DNA from: Duganella zoogloeoides
GTDB taxonomy: Bacteria > Pseudomonadota > Gammaproteobacteria > Burkholderiales > Burkholderiaceae_D
Direction: 5' to 3'
Length of the DNA stretch: 64,000 nucleotides
Assembly: GCF_034479515.1 (NCBI RefSeq)
Contig: NZ_CP140152.1
Location: 1,240,001-1,304,000 of the forward strand
Part shown: positions 42,944 through 52,141 of the stretch, in pieces
Numbering within the stretch: the first letter of the stretch is position 1
Layout of the letters: each line of letters starts with the position of its first letter
Position numbers and translations under genes: made by a program
Notes under the pieces: model-generated
Seen by the model: only the letters and a program-made list of their open reading frames with translations
Database searches by the model: none
What the model was told of the DNA's origin: nothing

Positions 42944-44206
42944 CTAGTCCGCTTTCACCATCTTGCGCACCTTGGCCACCTCGCGCTCGGTCACCGGCGC
43001 GCCGGTATTGCTCCACCCCTGGCGCACGAACGAGGCCAGCGCCGCCACTTCCTGGTCGTCGAGGCGCTTGCCGAAGCCCGGCATGACCAGGATCGATGGC
43101 GCCTTGTCGGTGGACGGCGTGCGGGCGCCCTGCATGATCACGTGGATCAGACCGGCCGGGCTCTCGGCGTTGGCGACGGTGGCGCCGTCGAGCACCGGGA
43201 ACACGCGGCTGGCGCCCTTGCCGTTGACGAAGTGGCAGGCCGCGCAGTTGTCGAGGTACAGGCGCTCGCCCAGGGTCAGGTTGGTGGCGGCCGTCAGTTT
43301 TTTCGCGGTCGCTTCCACGCCCTGGGCCTTGACGGTGGCCGTGCGCGGCGTTGCTGGCGACAGGGTTTTCAGGTAGGCGGCGATCGATTGCAGATCGGCG
43401 TCGTCCAGGTGCGCCGTGCTGTGCGCGACCACGGCCGTCATTTCACCGGCCACGGCCGACGTGGCGTTGCGTCCCGTTTGCAGGTAGTCGACGATGGCGG
43501 CCTCGCTCCAGCGCGGCAGGCCGCGCAGCGACGGTACCGGCCAGCCATTCAAGTCACCGCCGGCGAGGAATTTCGCCTGCGAGCTGTCGCCGGCTTTTTC
43601 GTTCATGGCAAAGCCGCGCGGCGTGTGGCAGCTGCTGCAATGGCCCAGGCCTTCGACCAGGTAGGCGCCGTTGCGCACTTGTGCGCTCCAGCCCGGCTGC
43701 GCCTTGAACGGCTGGTCGGGCGCGAACATGTAGTTCCACACCGCCATGCCCCAGCGCAGATTGAACGGGAAGTCCATGCGGGTGGCCGGCGGCGCGTAAG
43801 CCGACGGTTTGACGCCGGCCTGGAAGTAGGCGTACAGGGCCTTGATGTCGGCGTCGGTCACCTTGGCATAGCTGGTGTACGGCATGGCCGGGTACAGGTG
43901 GGTGCCGTCCGGTTTCACACCCTTGCGCACGGCGTCGGCAAACTGCTGCTCGGTGTACGCGCCGATGCCGCGCTGCTTGTCGGGCGTGATGTTGGTCGAG
44001 TAGATGATGCCGTGGCCGCTGTCGATGGCCAGGCCGCCGGCAAACGCCGGCTTGCCGGGCGCGCTGTGGCAGGCGATGCAGTCGCCGGCGCGGGCCAGGT
44101 AGGCGCCGCGCTGGACCAGGGTGTCGGCCGGGGCGGCGAACGCCGTGGTCGCTGCCAGTGCGGCCGCCAGCGTCAGGAAGTGGGCGAATTGTTTGATCAT
44201 CATCAT
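42944..44206 (-). CDS. triheme cytochrome c subunit of gluconate-2-dehydrogenase type
   Basis: A 420-residue protein with a signal peptide (MMMIKQFAHFLTLAAALAATTAFAA) and three haem c motifs: CIACH (near residue 45), CSSCH (about 190) and CAACH (about 330). This is the membrane-associated electron-transfer subunit that passes electrons from the flavoprotein to ubiquinone. Its ATG overlaps the stop of the flavoprotein gene by 4 bases (ATGA). Length and spacing fit the family (alcohol/gluconate dehydrogenase cytochrome c). Confidence 0.92.
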   Translation of the reverse strand: MMMIKQFAHFLTLAAALAATTAFAAPADTLVQRGAYLARAGDCIACHSAPGKPAFAGGLAIDSGHGIIYSTNITPDKQRGIGAYTEQQFADAVRKGVKPDGTHLYPAMPYTSYAKVTDADIKALYAYFQAGVKPSAYAPPATRMDFPFNLRWGMAVWNYMFAPDQPFKAQPGWSAQVRNGAYLVEGLGHCSSCHTPRGFAMNEKAGDSSQAKFLAGGDLNGWPVPSLRGLPRWSEAAIVDYLQTGRNATSAVAGEMTAVVAHSTAHLDDADLQSIAAYLKTLSPATPRTATVKAQGVEATAKKLTAATNLTLGERLYLDNCAACHFVNGKGASRVFPVLDGATVANAESPAGLIHVIMQGARTPSTDKAPSILVMPGFGKRLDDQEVAALASFVRQGWSNTGAPVTEREVAKVRKMVKAD

Positions 44207-45975
44207 GCTTGCACCAGCGGGCCAGGGCTTTTCAGATAGTGGTTCTTGATCGCCTCGGCCGCGAACAGCGTGATGGCGCCGATGGTGGCGGTCGGGTTGG
44301 CCTGGAAGTTCTGCGGGAAGGCATTGCCGCCCGGTACGAACACATTGTGCACATCCCACGATTGCAGGTAGCGGTTCAGCGCCGAGTCGCGCGGCGAATC
44401 GCCCATGATGGCGCCGCCCACGTTGTGGGTGGACACGTACTTGGTGATGTCCCAGTGCGAATCGAGGCCGAGGAAACTTTCCGACATGAAGTCCGGCTTC
44501 ATTTCCTTGGCGATCTTGCCGACGATCTCGCGCAGGTAGCGCTGCAATTTGAGTTCGTTCTGGCGCCAGTCGAACGTCATGCGCAACAGCGGCTGGCCCC
44601 ACGGGTCCTTGTAGGTCGGGTCGAGGTCGAGGAAGTGGCCGCGGTACGACTGGCAGGTGGTGGTGATGCCGATCTTCATCGAGCGGTCGTACCAGTCCAC
44701 CATGCCTTCTTTCCAGCCCTGGCCCCAGCTGGGCGTGCCCGGCGGCAGCGCGGTGCCGATCGGCGCGCCGGTCGACTGCGAGCTGTGGATCTTGGCGCCG
44801 CCGAGGAAGCCGAGCCGGATGCCGTCGTCGAAGTTGCCGGGCGAAATGTCGTTGAACATCTCGCCGGTGGCGCCAGCAGTGGCAAACGAATTAAAGTGCT
44901 TGTCCTTGAAGAACAGGGTCGCCGCGCCGTTCGACAGGAAGGCGTAGTTGCGGCCGATGGTGCCGGTTTCGGTGATTGGATCGTACGGCTTGCCGATGCC
45001 GGAGAGCAGCATCAGGCGCACGTTGGCGAACTGGAAGCTCGACAGGATGACGATTTTTGCCGGCTGGAACACTTCGCGCTGCTGCTCGTCGATATAGGTC
45101 ACGCCCCTGGCGGTCTGTTTATCGGCGTGCAGATCGACGCGGATCACCATCGCGTTGGCCTTGTAGTCGAAATTGGGCATGCGCTTGACCACGTCGAGGA
45201 TGGCGGTTTGCGGCGATGCCTTCGAATAATTCAGGCACGGGTACTTGCTGCAATAGCCGCAGTAATTGCACGGCGCCAGTTGCGAGCCGTAAGGGTTGGT
45301 CCAGGCGGACGAGACATTGGCGGACGGATTGGGAAACGGGTGGTAGCCCATGCTTTTCGCGGTGGCCGCAAACAGCGAGCTGTTGTAGGTATCGTGCAGC
45401 GCCGGCAGCGGGTACGGGTTCGAGCGCGGCCCTTCGAACGGATCGCCACCGGGCTGGATCTGGCCGTTCAGGTTGCCGGTGTTGCCGGACAGGCCGCAAA
45501 TCTTGTCGAACTTGTCGAAGTGCGGTTCGATCTCGTCCCAGGTGAACGGGAAGTCCTTCACGCGCATGTCGGGGTCGAGCGTGCCGCGCTTGTACGCCTT
45601 GTCGGCATAGGTCTTGAGCTTGAGGTCGGTGGGAGTAGGGCGGATCAGCACGCCCGTCCAGTGCAGGCCGGAGCCGCCGACGCCGGTGCCGGGCGCAAAC
45701 GCGCCCCATTTGCGCGTGGGCAGGGCGGTTTCGCCGGTGTTGTAGCGCACGGTCAGGGCGGCGTCGCGCGGGGTGGCGAAGACCTTGTTGCGGATCGCGT
45801 AGGCGTACTGGTCGGCCGGCTTCGGGTAGGCGAAGTCTTCCGGGGGGCGGTCCGGGCCGCGTTCGAGCGCGCGTACCTTGAGGCCGGCCTGCGCCAGTTC
45901 GATGGCCATGATGGAGCCGGCCCAGCCAAGTCCGACGATGACGACATCGACGTCGTCGTTAGTAATTTTTTGCAT
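44203..45975 (-). CDS. GMC oxidoreductase, gluconate-2-dehydrogenase flavoprotein subunit
   Basis: A 590-residue FAD enzyme. The dinucleotide fold is at the N-terminus: VVIVGLGWAGSIMAIELAQAGLKV (about 11-34), then LERG. GVGGSGLHWTG and the C-terminal STHNVGGAIMG and NPTATIGAITLFAAEAI blocks are of the GMC fold. CNYCGYCSKYPC is the cysteine-rich insert seen in gluconate-type dehydrogenases. It oxidises sugars or sugar acids in the periplasm and gives electrons to the cytochrome subunit. The exact substrate (gluconate, 2-ketogluconate or another) is not settled by sequence. Confidence 0.92.
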   Translation of the reverse strand: MQKITNDDVDVVIVGLGWAGSIMAIELAQAGLKVRALERGPDRPPEDFAYPKPADQYAYAIRNKVFATPRDAALTVRYNTGETALPTRKWGAFAPGTGVGGSGLHWTGVLIRPTPTDLKLKTYADKAYKRGTLDPDMRVKDFPFTWDEIEPHFDKFDKICGLSGNTGNLNGQIQPGGDPFEGPRSNPYPLPALHDTYNSSLFAATAKSMGYHPFPNPSANVSSAWTNPYGSQLAPCNYCGYCSKYPCLNYSKASPQTAILDVVKRMPNFDYKANAMVIRVDLHADKQTARGVTYIDEQQREVFQPAKIVILSSFQFANVRLMLLSGIGKPYDPITETGTIGRNYAFLSNGAATLFFKDKHFNSFATAGATGEMFNDISPGNFDDGIRLGFLGGAKIHSSQSTGAPIGTALPPGTPSWGQGWKEGMVDWYDRSMKIGITTTCQSYRGHFLDLDPTYKDPWGQPLLRMTFDWRQNELKLQRYLREIVGKIAKEMKPDFMSESFLGLDSHWDITKYVSTHNVGGAIMGDSPRDSALNRYLQSWDVHNVFVPGGNAFPQNFQANPTATIGAITLFAAEAIKNHYLKSPGPLVQA

Positions 45976-45984
45976 GGTAGTTCC

Positions 45985-46698
45985 TTAAGCGCGCTTGCCG
46001 GAGAGGCTCACTGGCCCGAGCGGATATTTGACATTGTGGGTATCGACCCATTCGGTGAAGGCGGCGCGGGCGCCGGGGAAGCCGATCGCTACCCAGGCCT
46101 TCATGTCCTTGTTGCCGCCGTAGGCGGGGTCGGCCAGGTAGCCGTTCTTGGCGTCGCCGAGCATCTGGCCGAAAAACTGCGAAGCTTTCAATGACCGGTC
46201 GCCCAGGGCGGCAAAGTCGATGTCGTTTTTTTGCAGCCTGGTGAGCAGCGCATCCTTGTCGGCGGGCGACAGTTGCTGGAACTGCTTGCCGTGCGCGGCC
46301 ACGCTGGCCTGTTGCGCCAGCTTGATGCCGATCCGGTACATCTCCTGCGGACTATGGGTTTGCTGGAACCCCATGGTGGCTGGCGCATCGGCCTGGTGCG
46401 GGCCCTGCATATAGACATCGTCGCCGAGGCCGTTTTTCAGTTGCTGGTCGATAAACACCGGCACATTGGTTTCCAGCGCGCCGGGACCACGGCCTTCGGC
46501 CGGGATCAGGCGGTCGCAGGCGGCCAGCAGGAATTGCCACTCGGGCGCGGTGAAAAACACCGGCTGATAGCGTTGCAGGTCGGTGCCTTCCAGGCCCTCG
46601 GCCTGTGCCTTGTAGAGGGGCGCGGTCACCAGGGGAACGGCTGCCGCAGTCGCCATCAGGATGGTGCGGCGTGACAGATTGACGTTATCTTTGGACAT
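45985..46698 (-). CDS. gluconate 2-dehydrogenase subunit 3 family protein, Tat-exported
   Basis: A 237-residue small subunit. LSRRTILMATAAAVPLVTA (residues 8-26) is a twin-arginine signal; the flavoprotein, which lacks a signal, is probably co-exported with it. The body contains WQFLLAACDRLIPAEGRGPGALETNVPVFIDQQL, typical of the family. The start at 46698 is placed directly before the twin-arginine motif; an upstream in-frame start would disturb it. It is the first gene of the dehydrogenase operon; the divergent receptor starts 230 bases away. Confidence 0.9.
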   Translation of the reverse strand: MSKDNVNLSRRTILMATAAAVPLVTAPLYKAQAEGLEGTDLQRYQPVFFTAPEWQFLLAACDRLIPAEGRGPGALETNVPVFIDQQLKNGLGDDVYMQGPHQADAPATMGFQQTHSPQEMYRIGIKLAQQASVAAHGKQFQQLSPADKDALLTRLQKNDIDFAALGDRSLKASQFFGQMLGDAKNGYLADPAYGGNKDMKAWVAIGFPGARAAFTEWVDTHNVKYPLGPVSLSGKRA

Positions 46699-46928
46699 GA
46701 TGGGGGGGCAACACCGCGTTGTACGATGTGTGATGAGTTTCCAAAGGGGTAAGGATACGCGCGGATGCTGCACTGCGATACTTACCGATTGGATAGGAAA
46801 GATTGCCCCCACCTCCATGCAACTACTTTTTTTATAAAAGCTTATGCCTAATCGTTCGTTCCTTTATACAAGTGCAAGCCTTATATTGTTTTCACATAAA
46901 AACAACCCGCTACGATGATTGGTCATAT

Positions 46929-49448
46929 ATGAATAAATTTTCAGTTCAGCCACAACTGCAACGCCGCCTGCTCAGCGTTGCCATCGGCACACTGTTCGCC
47001 ACCGCCGGTACCGCCCATGCGCAGTCTGCTGACGCGCCGACTGCCGCGCCGGAAGCCACGGTAGTGGTCACCGGCACCCGCGTCTCGAACCGCTCCGTGC
47101 TCGATACCGCCTCGGCCGTCGATGTGATTTCCGCCAAGACCCTGAGCAACAACGGCGTGACCGAAGTGAGCGAGTCGCTGTCGAAAGTGCTGCCAGCGCT
47201 GAACTTTCCACGCCCGGGTCTGACCGACGGCACCGACACCGTGCGCCCTGTCACCCTGCGCGGCCTGGCGCCCGACCAGGTGCTGGTGCTGGTGAACTCC
47301 AAACGCCGCCATGCGTCCTCGCTGGTCAACGTGAACGGCACCATCGGCCGTGGTTCGGCCTCGACCGACATCAATACCCTGCCGTCCGGCATTATCAATA
47401 CCGTGGAAGTGCTGCGTGACGGCGCTGCCGCCCAGTACGGTTCCGATGCGATTGCCGGCGTGATCAACTTCCGCCTGCGTGAAAACCGCAGCGGCGGCGC
47501 CCTGAGCGCCACCGGCGGCGTGCGCAAGACCGAATACAGCTTCAACCCGGTGGCGCAGCCGACCGGCCTGGGTCTCTCGGTGCCCACCGAACGCAAGCGC
47601 ACCGACGGCCAGACCTACACCGTGGGCGGCTGGAAAGGTTTTGAATTGGGCGACAACGGCTTCCTGACCGTCGCAGCCGAACTGAAGCAGCAACAGCACA
47701 GCGAGCGCAGCGCTTACGACACGCGCCAGTTTTACCCGCGCGTGGGCAATGCCACCACCGGCGCCTTCGATCCGCGCGAACTGACCGCCAACCGCTACGA
47801 CACCTGGTCGGGCGACCCCAACCTCAAGCAGGCGACCCTGTTTGCCAATGCGGGCCAAACTCTGGCCAGCGGCCAGAAAATTTACGGCTGGGCCAGCTAT
47901 CAGCGCCGCGAGTCGGAATCGGCAGCGTTCTTCCGCCGTCCATTGCAGGATGAAAACGTGGCGGCAATCTACCCGGACGGTTTCCTGCCCGTGATCGAAC
48001 CGACCGTGACCGACTTCAGCGCGGCGCTGGGCACCACCTGGAGCGGCCAGGGCTGGGACTACGACACCTCGCTAACCTACGGCAAGAACAAGATGGCGTT
48101 CGACGTCACCAACACGCTCAACCGCTCGCTCGGCGCAGCCAGCAAGACCGACTTCGATGCCGGCGGCTTCGCCTACGAACAACTGTCGGCCAACTTCTCG
48201 GCCGTGCGTCCGTTGGACGTGGCCTTCCTGTCCAAGCCGCTCAACGTGGCCGTGGGCGCCGAGGCGCGCTGGGAAAATTACGAATTGTGGGCCGGCGAGC
48301 CCGATTCCTACCGCTACGGCGGCGTCTTGCTGGCCAACGGCACGCCATCGGCAGCCGGCGCCCAGGGCTTCCCGGGCTACCGCCCGGAAAATGCGGTGGA
48401 CAAGGGCCGCCATTCCACCGGCGCCTTCATCGACCTGGAAACTAACCTGACCGACAAATTGCTGACCTCGCTGGCAGCGCGCGCCGAGCATTACTCGGAC
48501 TTCGGCAGCAACGTCACCGGCAAGCTGGCCGCCCGCTACGACTTCGTGCCGGAATTCGCCCTGCGCGGTTCGATCCAGAACGGCTTCCGTGCACCGTCGC
48601 CGCAGCAGCAGCTCTACACGTCCACGTCGACCAATTTCATCGGCAGCTTGCCATTCGATATCGTCACCCTGCGGCCGACCGACGCCGCTGCCGTGGCGCT
48701 GGGCGCCAAGCCGCTCGACGCCGAGAAATCGGTTAACTTTTCGCTGGGTGCTGTCATGCGCTTCGGTGCGCTGAGCATTACTGCGGATGCTTACCGTATC
48801 AATATCAACAACCGGATTGTGTTGTCTGAAAACATGATTGGAGATAATGTTCAGTTGTACCTGCAATCGCAGGGCTTTAGTGGCATTAGAGGCGCCCGCT
48901 TCTTCATCAACGGCGTCGATACCCGTACCGACGGCATCGACATCGTGGCCAACTACCCATGGCGTTCGGCCGCTTACGGCAAGTTCGACTTCACCCTGGC
49001 TGGCAACTACAACAAGACCGAAGTGAAACGCGTGCCGCAAACGGCCGAACTCGCTGCGTTGAACCCGGCGCCGGTACTGTTCGGCCGCGCCAACGTGATC
49101 AGCCTGGAAAAAGGCCAGCCGAAAAACAAGATCACGGCATCGGTCAACTGGGAGCAGGCAGCGTGGGGCGTGAGCGCCAGCGCCACCCGCTACGGCGAAA
49201 TCATTTCGGCCGGTACCACGGCCGCGACGGACGTGACCGTTTCGGCCAAGACCATCGTCAACGCCGAGGGCCGCTACGCCATCACCAATCAAACCCAGCT
49301 GGCGCTGGGCGCCGACAACCTGTTCGATATCTACCCGGACTCGCTGCCGTCGTCGCTGACCTCGAATGCGGCGGCGCCGTTCTCCAACCGGGCGCCGTTC
49401 GGCCGCGGCGGACGCTTCGTGTACGCCCGTGTGAACTACACGTTCTGA
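46929..49448 (+). CDS. TonB-dependent receptor beside the sugar-acid dehydrogenase
   Basis: An 839-residue outer-membrane receptor. A signal peptide (MNKFSVQPQLQRRLLSVAIG...AHAQ) is followed by the TonB-box-like ATVVVTGTRV, a plug (LSKVLPALNFPRPGL, VTLRGLAPDQVLVLVNSKRRH, VEVLRDGAAAQYGSDAIAGVINFRL) and a barrel ending in Phe (VNYTF). The class is a broad one often encoded next to catabolic genes. No Fur box is seen upstream, and it is divergent from the dehydrogenase operon, so import of the dehydrogenase substrate is a possible role, unproven. Confidence 0.85.
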   Translation: MNKFSVQPQLQRRLLSVAIGTLFATAGTAHAQSADAPTAAPEATVVVTGTRVSNRSVLDTASAVDVISAKTLSNNGVTEVSESLSKVLPALNFPRPGLTDGTDTVRPVTLRGLAPDQVLVLVNSKRRHASSLVNVNGTIGRGSASTDINTLPSGIINTVEVLRDGAAAQYGSDAIAGVINFRLRENRSGGALSATGGVRKTEYSFNPVAQPTGLGLSVPTERKRTDGQTYTVGGWKGFELGDNGFLTVAAELKQQQHSERSAYDTRQFYPRVGNATTGAFDPRELTANRYDTWSGDPNLKQATLFANAGQTLASGQKIYGWASYQRRESESAAFFRRPLQDENVAAIYPDGFLPVIEPTVTDFSAALGTTWSGQGWDYDTSLTYGKNKMAFDVTNTLNRSLGAASKTDFDAGGFAYEQLSANFSAVRPLDVAFLSKPLNVAVGAEARWENYELWAGEPDSYRYGGVLLANGTPSAAGAQGFPGYRPENAVDKGRHSTGAFIDLETNLTDKLLTSLAARAEHYSDFGSNVTGKLAARYDFVPEFALRGSIQNGFRAPSPQQQLYTSTSTNFIGSLPFDIVTLRPTDAAAVALGAKPLDAEKSVNFSLGAVMRFGALSITADAYRININNRIVLSENMIGDNVQLYLQSQGFSGIRGARFFINGVDTRTDGIDIVANYPWRSAAYGKFDFTLAGNYNKTEVKRVPQTAELAALNPAPVLFGRANVISLEKGQPKNKITASVNWEQAAWGVSASATRYGEIISAGTTAATDVTVSAKTIVNAEGRYAITNQTQLALGADNLFDIYPDSLPSSLTSNAAAPFSNRAPFGRGGRFVYARVNYTF

Positions 49449-49462
49449 TTTTTTGAATGGCG

Positions 49463-49487
49463 AACCGGACCTGTCAAAGGTCCGGTT
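49463..49487 (+). terminator. hairpin after the TonB receptor gene
   Basis: AACCGGACCT/AGGTCCGGTT give a perfect 10-bp stem with loop GTCAA, 14 bases after the stop. The following bases (GATTGTCTC) are not a T-run, so termination may be partial. Confidence 0.6.
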
Positions 49488-49575
49488 GATTGTCTCGAAA
49501 ACGCAAAAAACGCGTCGATTTCAGTCGTGCCGCAGGCGGTGGGCGTAAAGTGGATGGCTCGAAAAGGAGATCATC

Positions 49576-50067
49576 ATGACGACTTCCGCCCAGCCCGACG
49601 CGGCACAGCCCATCCCTGCGGCCATGCACACCATCACGCCCCACCTCGTTTGCGAGGGCGCGGCAGCAGCGATGGCCTATTACCAACAAGCATTCAATGC
49701 CGTGGAAACCATGCGCCTGCCCGGCCCCGACGGCAAGATCATGCATGCCAGCATGCGCATCGGCGACTCCACCATCATGCTGGTGGACGACTTTCCCGAG
49801 CATGGCAGCATGGGCCCCAAGGCGCTCAAGGGCAGTCCGGTCACGCTGCACCTGTACGTGGCCGATGTCGATGCGGTTTATGCCCAGGCCATCGCGGCGG
49901 GCGGCGAGGCCAAAATGCCGCCGCAGGACATGTTCTGGGGCGACCGCTATGGCATGCTGGTCGATCCGTTCGGCCATTGCTGGGCCATCGCCACCCACCA
50001 GCGCGATGTGAGCACCGAGGAAATCATGCGTGCCATGGCGCAGCAGGGACCCGGTGGCTGCGGCTGA
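49576..50067 (+). CDS. VOC-superfamily protein (PhnB-like)
   Basis: A 163-residue protein of the vicinal oxygen chelate fold. ITPHLVCEGAAAAMAYYQQAFNAVE starts the first beta-alpha-beta-beta-beta module, and FWGDRYGMLVDPFGHCWAIATH closes the second. It resembles PhnB/glyoxalase-like proteins of unknown function. GGAGAT precedes the ATG. It stands alone and upstream of the phased repeat array and the YCII gene. Confidence 0.88.
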   Translation: MTTSAQPDAAQPIPAAMHTITPHLVCEGAAAAMAYYQQAFNAVETMRLPGPDGKIMHASMRIGDSTIMLVDDFPEHGSMGPKALKGSPVTLHLYVADVDAVYAQAIAAGGEAKMPPQDMFWGDRYGMLVDPFGHCWAIATHQRDVSTEEIMRAMAQQGPGGCG

Positions 50068-50070
50068 CCG

Positions 50071-50153
50071 GCCTGCTTCTGGCCCGAAGTCCGCCTGAAT
50101 CCTGCCTGAACTGAGCCGCAATGCAACTGGAATCGCGCTAGAATCCGCCTGAA
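50071..50153. repeat. eight heptamers at about 11-bp period
   Basis: GCCTGCT (50071), GCCCGAA (50082), GCCTGAA (50093 and 50104), GCCGCAA (50115), ACTGGAA (50126), GCTAGAA (50137) and GCCTGAA (50147) are spaced 11 bp (the last step 10). The pattern resembles direct-repeat sites of OmpR/PhoB-family regulators, but the heptamer is not the PhoB consensus. A worn minisatellite is also possible. Confidence 0.45.
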
Positions 50154-50240
50154 GCACGCCCATGAGCCCTTGCTCGTACCGGCGCAACAACGGTATACCG
50201 GCCTCGCGCCTGCCGATAGCCCTGGTTGGCCTACCAAAGC

Positions 50241-50270
50241 TTGCCGAGGCGTGCTGTCACTTGGGATAAT
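50241..50270 (+). promoter_or_regulatory. promoter candidate of the YCII gene
   Basis: TTGCCG (50241-50246) and GATAAT (50265-50270) with an 18-base spacer, 30 bases before the start of the YCII-domain gene. Confidence 0.4.
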
Positions 50271-50299
50271 GCCTTTAAGAAATTATCCAGGAGTGATGC

Positions 50300-51103
50300 A
50301 TGGAATTCGTGGTACTGCGCCGCGCCAACCAGAGTACCGAGCGCGGCGACCAGCCGCCGGCGCTGGAACCGGGCGTCTTCATGCGCCCCAGCGACAGCGC
50401 GCTGCGCCTGGTACGCCGCGATGGCGTGTGGAGCCGTGACACCGGGCCATACCCGCCGCGCGAGATCGTGGCCGGTTTTACGCTGGTGCGGTCGCCGTCT
50501 CGCGCCGACGTGATCGAACAGGTGCGCTGGTGGCCGTTGTTCGACGCCGGCGCCGTTTATGAAATCCGCGACCAGATCCCGTCCGCAGACGGCAGGGCAC
50601 ATGGCCCCGCGCCCGACAGCGTGCCGGAACGCAATCCGGACTGGACCCGGTACGTGGTGTTCCTGCGGTCGGACTTCGAGGCCGAGTTCGGCATTGCCCC
50701 ACCGGTCGAAGCGCTGGCGCGCATGCGCGCCCACGAGGAACGCAGCGCGCGCGCCGGCGTGCTGCTGGCCGGCAGCGCCCTGGGCACCACGCGCACGGCC
50801 ACGCGGGTGCATTTTGCCAACGCCAATACGTCGCTGGTGGCGGGACCGTTTGGCGATGCGCGGGAACTGGTTGCGGGCTACTGGATCATCCAGGCCGCTA
50901 CCCTGGACCTGGCGATTGCCTGGGCCGGCGGTTGCCCGTATCCGCAAGCGGGCGACGTCACCGTCGAAATCCGCGAGGTGTGCGAGCGCCGCGAGCAGCG
51001 TGAATTCACACCGGAGATGCGCGCCGCCGAAGAACGGCTGCGCGCCGAATTGCTGGAAGGATTGTTGCGCGAGGCGACGGAGCAGCGCAAGCGCGGCTTT
51101 TAA
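50300..51103 (+). CDS. tandem YCII-domain protein
   Basis: A 267-residue protein that seems to hold two YCII-related units. The first (about 1-95) has EIVAGFTLVRSPSRADVIEQVRWWPLFDAG. The second (about 115-235) has RYVVFLRSDFEAEFG, ARAGVLLAGSALGTT, LVAGPFGDARELVAGYWIIQAATLDLAIAWAGGCPY, the hallmark of the group. A charged helical tail follows. The YCII fold is ferredoxin-like with a conserved His/Asp pair; functions are mostly unknown. AGGAG precedes the start at a good distance. Confidence 0.82.
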   Translation: MEFVVLRRANQSTERGDQPPALEPGVFMRPSDSALRLVRRDGVWSRDTGPYPPREIVAGFTLVRSPSRADVIEQVRWWPLFDAGAVYEIRDQIPSADGRAHGPAPDSVPERNPDWTRYVVFLRSDFEAEFGIAPPVEALARMRAHEERSARAGVLLAGSALGTTRTATRVHFANANTSLVAGPFGDARELVAGYWIIQAATLDLAIAWAGGCPYPQAGDVTVEIREVCERREQREFTPEMRAAEERLRAELLEGLLREATEQRKRGF

Positions 51104-51152
51104 CCCGTTTGAGGCGAGCAAGCAGCCCCTCAGCCGCTACCGGGAACGATGA

Positions 51153-51659
51153 TTAGGCCAGGGTTTTTTCCAGGATACCCACCAGTGCTTCGATGCCGTC
51201 GGCATCATCCTGGTCGAAGCGGTTCGGCAGCGGGCTGTCGAGGTCGAACACGCCCATGATTTCGCCGTTGGGACGGCGGACCGGTACCACCAGTTCCGAC
51301 CGCGAATTGACGTCGCAGGCGATATGGCCCGGGAACGCGTGCACGTCCGGTACGACTATCGATTTTCCTTCCACCACCGTGGTGCCGCACACGCCACGGC
51401 CCTTCTTGATGCGGATGCAGGCCGGCTTGCCCTGGAACGGTCCCAGCACCAGCTCGTCACCCTGCAGGAAATAGAAGCCGGCCCAGTTCAGGCCGGGCAT
51501 GGCGTTGAATACCAGCGAGCTGAAGTTTGCGGAGTTGGCGATCAGGTCGGTCTCACCGTGTACCAGGCCGGTCAGTTGCGAACGCAGGTCGTCGAACATG
51601 GCGTGCTTGGCCGCTGGCGTGTCGGTGCCGTAGGCGGTGTCGTTGAGGGTAAAAGTCAT
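51153..51659 (-). CDS. msrC: free methionine-(R)-sulfoxide reductase (GAF domain)
   Basis: A 168-residue GAF-domain enzyme that reduces free methionine-(R)-sulfoxide with thioredoxin. The three family cysteines are present: Cys81 (GKPACIRI), Cys91 (GRGVCGTT) and Cys115 (GHIACDVNSRSELVVPV). WAGFYFLQGDELVLGPFQG is the substrate-side strand. The start at 51659 fits the family length; an upstream in-frame start adds a non-conserved leader. Confidence 0.92.
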   Translation of the reverse strand: MTFTLNDTAYGTDTPAAKHAMFDDLRSQLTGLVHGETDLIANSANFSSLVFNAMPGLNWAGFYFLQGDELVLGPFQGKPACIRIKKGRGVCGTTVVEGKSIVVPDVHAFPGHIACDVNSRSELVVPVRRPNGEIMGVFDLDSPLPNRFDQDDADGIEALVGILEKTLA

Positions 51660-51820
51660 AATGGTCGGCTCGGAAACTGGAGAAAACGCATATGTTAGCG
51701 CAAGCAAGCGTTTGCCGTCAGTTCCTCCTACAGCATACTAGGCAGTGTCCGATGGCGCCCCGCAATCGTGCGCGATACTCTGGATTCCATCCGCCGCACC
51801 GGCGTTTTTGAGGAACTCCC

Positions 51821-52039
51821 ATGGCCACCAGCAAACGCAGCGCCAGCCTGTCCCGCACGGGCAAGCCCACCTTCCCCGCCACCGCTCCCGGTGGCGATTC
51901 CGCAGTCCCGCCATCCGCGCCGCCGGCTGGCGCGATTTCTCTCGCCACGTTGCTGATGGTCGGCGCCGACCGCGTGATCATCGACGCTGCGGAAGACGAC
52001 GACCCGCACTTCATGGCCGAGTACATCGATCCTGCCTGA
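51821..52039 (+). CDS. small hypothetical protein
   Basis: A 72-residue protein with a basic, Ser/Pro-rich N-terminus, a short hydrophobic stretch (ISLATLLMVGADRVIID) and an acidic end (AAEDDDPHFMAEYIDPA). GAGGA lies 8 bases before the ATG. No family recognised. It is followed by the ligase-associated operon after about 100 bases. Confidence 0.5.
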   Translation: MATSKRSASLSRTGKPTFPATAPGGDSAVPPSAPPAGAISLATLLMVGADRVIIDAAEDDDPHFMAEYIDPA

Positions 52040-52141
52040 GTTGGCGGAAGGCGCTCCCGGCCACGGGGCTGGGTGCGGTGCCTGACAGACGGCGCCGGCG
52101 GGCGGCGACAGAATGGCAGCATCCTGTTCTGAAAGCCGCGT

